Assembly: GCF_014784055.1 (NCBI RefSeq)
Contig: NZ_CP061813.1
Coordinates: 3,420,001-3,484,000, forward strand
Direction: 5' to 3'
Source: Polaribacter haliotis
GTDB taxonomy: Bacteria > Bacteroidota > Bacteroidia > Flavobacteriales > Flavobacteriaceae
Length of the DNA: 64,000 bases
Shown here: positions 61,765-64,000 of the stretch, in pieces
How positions within the stretch are numbered: position 1 is the first letter of the stretch
How the letters are laid out: each line of letters opens with the position of its first letter
The notes under the pieces: generated by a model
Seen by the model: the letters and a program-made list of their open reading frames with translations, nothing else
Told to the model about the DNA's origin: nothing
The model's database searches: none
Position numbers and translations under genes: made by a program

Positions 61765-62139
61765 ATGGCAGAATTAAAAGATTTCGCAGAGCAATTAGTT
61801 AACTTAACAGTAAAAGAAGTTAATGAATTAGCTACTATTTTAAAAGACGAGTATGGTATTGAGCCAGCAGCAGCAGCAGTTGCAGTAGCAGGTCCAGCAG
61901 CAGGTGGAGATGATGCAGCAGATGAGCAAACTGAATTCGATGTAATTTTAACAGCAGCAGGTGGTTCTAAACTTGCAGTAGTAAAATTAGTTAAAGAATT
62001 AACTGGTTTAGGATTAAAAGAAGCAAAAGGTATCGTAGATAGCGCACCAGCAGCAGTAAAAGAAGGAGTATCTAAAGATGAGGCTGAAGGTCTTAAAAAA
62101 TCTTTAGAAGAAGCAGGAGCTGAGGTAGAGCTTAAGTAA
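61765..62139 (+). CDS. rplL: 50S ribosomal protein bL12 (L7/L12)
   Basis: The 124-residue protein matches bL12: the N-terminal dimer helix ([20 protein letters not shown]), an Ala/Gly-rich hinge (about 34-52) and the globular C-domain ([39 protein letters not shown]). It recruits translational GTPases, including EF-Tu encoded upstream. Confidence 0.98.
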   Translation: MAELKDFAEQLVNLTVKEVNELATILKDEYGIEPAAAAVAVAGPAAGGDDAADEQTEFDVILTAAGGSKLAVVKLVKELTGLGLKEAKGIVDSAPAAVKEGVSKDEAEGLKKSLEEAGAEVELK

Positions 62140-62147
62140 GCTTTTAT

Positions 62148-62211
62148 CCCGAAGTTTCGGGCAAACAAATTTAGGTTTAGGTACTAGAAACAATGTTTTT
62201 AGACCTAAACC
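62148..62211 (+). promoter_or_regulatory. Two hairpins in the rplL-rpoB spacer
   Basis: CCCGAA/TTCGGG (62148-62161) and a longer stem GGTTTAGGT (62174-62182) with ACCTAAACC (62203-62211), with inner pairing. No T-run follows either. They may attenuate or process the mRNA between ribosomal and polymerase genes, as is done in E. coli. Confidence 0.55.
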
Positions 62212-62272
62212 ATTTTGTGTATATATTCGTTCTTTATTTTAATTCAGATTTTAATCAAAAAAATATTCTCTT

Positions 62273-64000
62273 TTGGCAACGAAAAACACTACTGAAAGAA
62301 TCAACTTCGCTACTTCTCAAATGATTAAAGAATATCCAGACTTTTTGGATATTCAGGTAAAGTCTTTTCAAGACTTTTTCCAGCTTCAAACAAAGGCAGA
62401 AGAAAGAGGTGAAGAAGGTTTGTACAAAACCTTCATGGATAACTTTCCAATTACAGATACAAGAAATCAATTTGTATTAGAATTTTTAGACTACTTTGTA
62501 GACCCACCAAGATATTCAATTCAAGAATGTATTGAGAGAGGTTTAACACACAGTGTGCCCTTAAAAGCACGTCTTAAATTGTACTGTACAGATCCTGAAC
62601 ACGAAGATTTCGAAACAATTGTTCAAGATGTGTATTTGGGTACAATTCCTTATATGACTAATTCTGGAACCTTTGTAATAAATGGTGCAGAACGTGTTGT
62701 GGTTTCTCAACTACATAGATCTCCGGGTGTATTCTTCGGGCAATCATTCCACGCAAATGGTACAAAATTATACTCTGCAAGAGTAATTCCTTTTAAAGGA
62801 TCTTGGATAGAGTTTGCTACCGATATCAATCAAGTGATGTACGCTTATATTGATAGAAAGAAAAAATTACCAGTAACTACATTATTCAGAGCCATAGGTT
62901 TTGAAAGAGACAAAGATATATTAGAAATTTTTGATCTTGCAGAAGAAGTTAAAGTTTCTAAAGCTGGATTAAAGAAAGTATTAGGAAGAAAACTTGCCGC
63001 TAGAGTTTTAAAAACTTGGCATGAAGATTTTGTAGATGAAGATACTGGAGAAGTTGTATCAATCGAAAGAAACGAAATAGTTTTCGATCGTGATACAATT
63101 TTAGAAAAAGAACATATAGATGAAATAATAGAAGCAGGTGCTAAAACGGTTTTACTTCATAAGGAAGACAACCATATGGCAGATTATGCCATTATTCATA
63201 ATACTTTACAAAAAGATCCTACAAATTCTGAAAAAGAAGCTGTAGAACATATCTATAGACAATTACGTAATGCAGAACCGCCAGATGAGGAGACTGCAAG
63301 AGGTATTATAGATAAGTTGTTCTTTTCTGAACAACGTTATAATTTGGGTGAAGTTGGTCGTTTTAGAATGAACACAAAGCTTCAGTTGAATGAGCCTATG
63401 GATCAGAAAGTATTATCGAAATTAGATATTATTACAATTATAAAATATTTAATTGAGTTAATTAATTCTAAAGCAGAGGTAGATGATATCGATCACTTAT
63501 CTAACAGACGTGTAAGAACTGTTGGAGAACAATTAGCAGGTCAGTTTGGTGTTGGTTTAGCTCGTATGGCTAGAACAATTCGTGAGCGTATGAATGTGCG
63601 TGATAACGAGGTGTTTACACCAATAGATTTGATTAATGCAAAAACATTATCATCTGTAATTAATTCATTCTTCGGAACGAATCAATTATCTCAGTTTATG
63701 GATCAAACGAATCCATTAGCGGAAATTACACACAAACGTCGTTTATCTGCACTTGGACCTGGAGGTTTATCTAGAGAAAGAGCAGGTTTTGAGGTTCGTG
63801 ATGTTCACTATACGCATTATGGGCGTTTATGTCCTATTGAAACTCCAGAGGGACCAAATATTGGTTTAATTTCTTCACTTGCAGTATTTGCAAAAGTGAA
63901 TAATTTAGGTTTTATTGAAACTCCTTATAGAAAAGTAAATGAAGGTGTTGTTGCAACTGATGAACCAATTTATTTAAGTGCTGAAGAAGAAGAAGGAATG
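62273..64000 (+). CDS. rpoB: RNA polymerase beta subunit (5' part, 576 codons)
   Basis: The reading frame begins with a TTG at 62273 (product N-terminus [18 protein letters not shown]) and is open to the window end. It shows [60 protein letters not shown], the rifampicin region [20 protein letters not shown] and [20 protein letters not shown], then [16 protein letters not shown]. Family proteins are about 1270 residues, so more than half lies outside. No ATG gives a better start. The rifampicin region is wild type in the residues I can read. Confidence 0.97.
   Translation, partial: MATKNTTERINFATSQMIKEYPDFLDIQVKSFQDFFQLQTKAEERGEEGLYKTFMDNFPITDTRNQFVLEFLDYFVDPPRYSIQECIERGLTHSVPLKARLKLYCTDPEHEDFETIVQDVYLGTIPYMTNSGTFVINGAERVVVSQLHRSPGVFFGQSFHANGTKLYSARVIPFKGSWIEFATDINQVMYAYIDRKKKLPVTTLFRAIGFERDKDILEIFDLAEEVKVSKAGLKKVLGRKLAARVLKTWHEDFVDEDTGEVVSIERNEIVFDRDTILEKEHIDEIIEAGAKTVLLHKEDNHMADYAIIHNTLQKDPTNSEKEAVEHIYRQLRNAEPPDEETARGIIDKLFFSEQRYNLGEVGRFRMNTKLQLNEPMDQKVLSKLDIITIIKYLIELINSKAEVDDIDHLSNRRVRTVGEQLAGQFGVGLARMARTIRERMNVRDNEVFTPIDLINAKTLSSVINSFFGTNQLSQFMDQTNPLAEITHKRRLSALGPGGLSRERAGFEVRDVHYTHYGRLCPIETPEGPNIGLISSLAVFAKVNNLGFIETPYRKVNEGVVATDEPIYLSAEEEEGM

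Noticed and set aside
61695..62168. Long open frame of 157 codons on the minus strand opposite rplL
   Set aside because: It mirrors the Ala/Glu-rich codons of rplL, has a low-complexity Ser/Ala product and no homology that I know.

Overview
The window is a stretch of core chromosome from a low-GC member of the Flavobacteriaceae (Bacteroidota), perhaps a marine genus such as Polaribacter; the genus is a guess. The evidence for the family is type IX secretion (T9SS) C-terminal sorting domains, a SusC-like TonB-dependent receptor with a carboxypeptidase-regulatory N-domain, fused E1 alpha-beta oxo-acid dehydrogenase, a long signal peptidase I, many DUFs confined to Bacteroidota, Bacteroidota-type promoters (TTG, about 19 nt, TAnnTTTG) and an almost complete lack of Shine-Dalgarno sequences. 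I see no phage, insertion sequence, CRISPR array, defence island or secondary-metabolite cluster.

Layout. 1-13 kb: 5' part of a TonB-dependent receptor gene, a CoA-binding protein, a minus-strand operon pyrR-pyrB-small protein-T9SS miniprotein-rnz, a TPR protein, a lipoprotein pair (metallo-hydrolase and Cu/Zn superoxide dismutase), PPK2 kinase, a DnaQ-like exonuclease and a GH3 glycosidase fused to a serine hydrolase that is flanked by inverted copies of a dispersed repeat. 13-19 kb: acyltransferase, SBF transporter, DUF4159, rsmE, GNAT-like protein and an outer-membrane protein with a basic coiled-coil tail; heptamer tandem repeats abut two of the stop codons. 19-26 kb: a tightly coupled glycan cluster (DUF4834, YfhO, two GT4 glycosyltransferases, Wzx-like flippase). 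26-36 kb: Crp-type regulator, wbqC, lepB, dapB, DUF5683, parB, parA, pepD, nitroreductase, DUF2851. 36-49 kb: zinc metalloprotease, branched-chain oxo-acid dehydrogenase E1, an inactive M1-peptidase-like protein fused to an outer-membrane barrel, a T9SS nuclease, LOG protein, uvrA. 49-55 kb: PspC-like protein, potassium channel, RmlD-like reductase, AGCS symporter, HhH protein, acyl-CoA dehydrogenase.

55.5-64 kb is the translation and transcription block: rpsU, xerC, hpf, four tRNAs (Thr, Tyr, Gly, Thr), tuf, tRNA-Trp, secE, nusG, rplK, rplA, rplJ, rplL and the first 576 codons of rpoB. The tRNA-tuf order matches that of the E. coli thrU-tyrU-glyT-thrT-tufB operon.

The most notable observations are the perfect Shine-Dalgarno of rpsU in a genome that otherwise lacks them, the pseudo-protease/barrel fusion, a secreted protein that is nothing but a T9SS sorting domain inside the pyr-rnz operon, the YfhO-GT-GT-flippase cassette, and two classes of intergenic repeats. 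None of these proves a new system; each finding states the test that would decide it.
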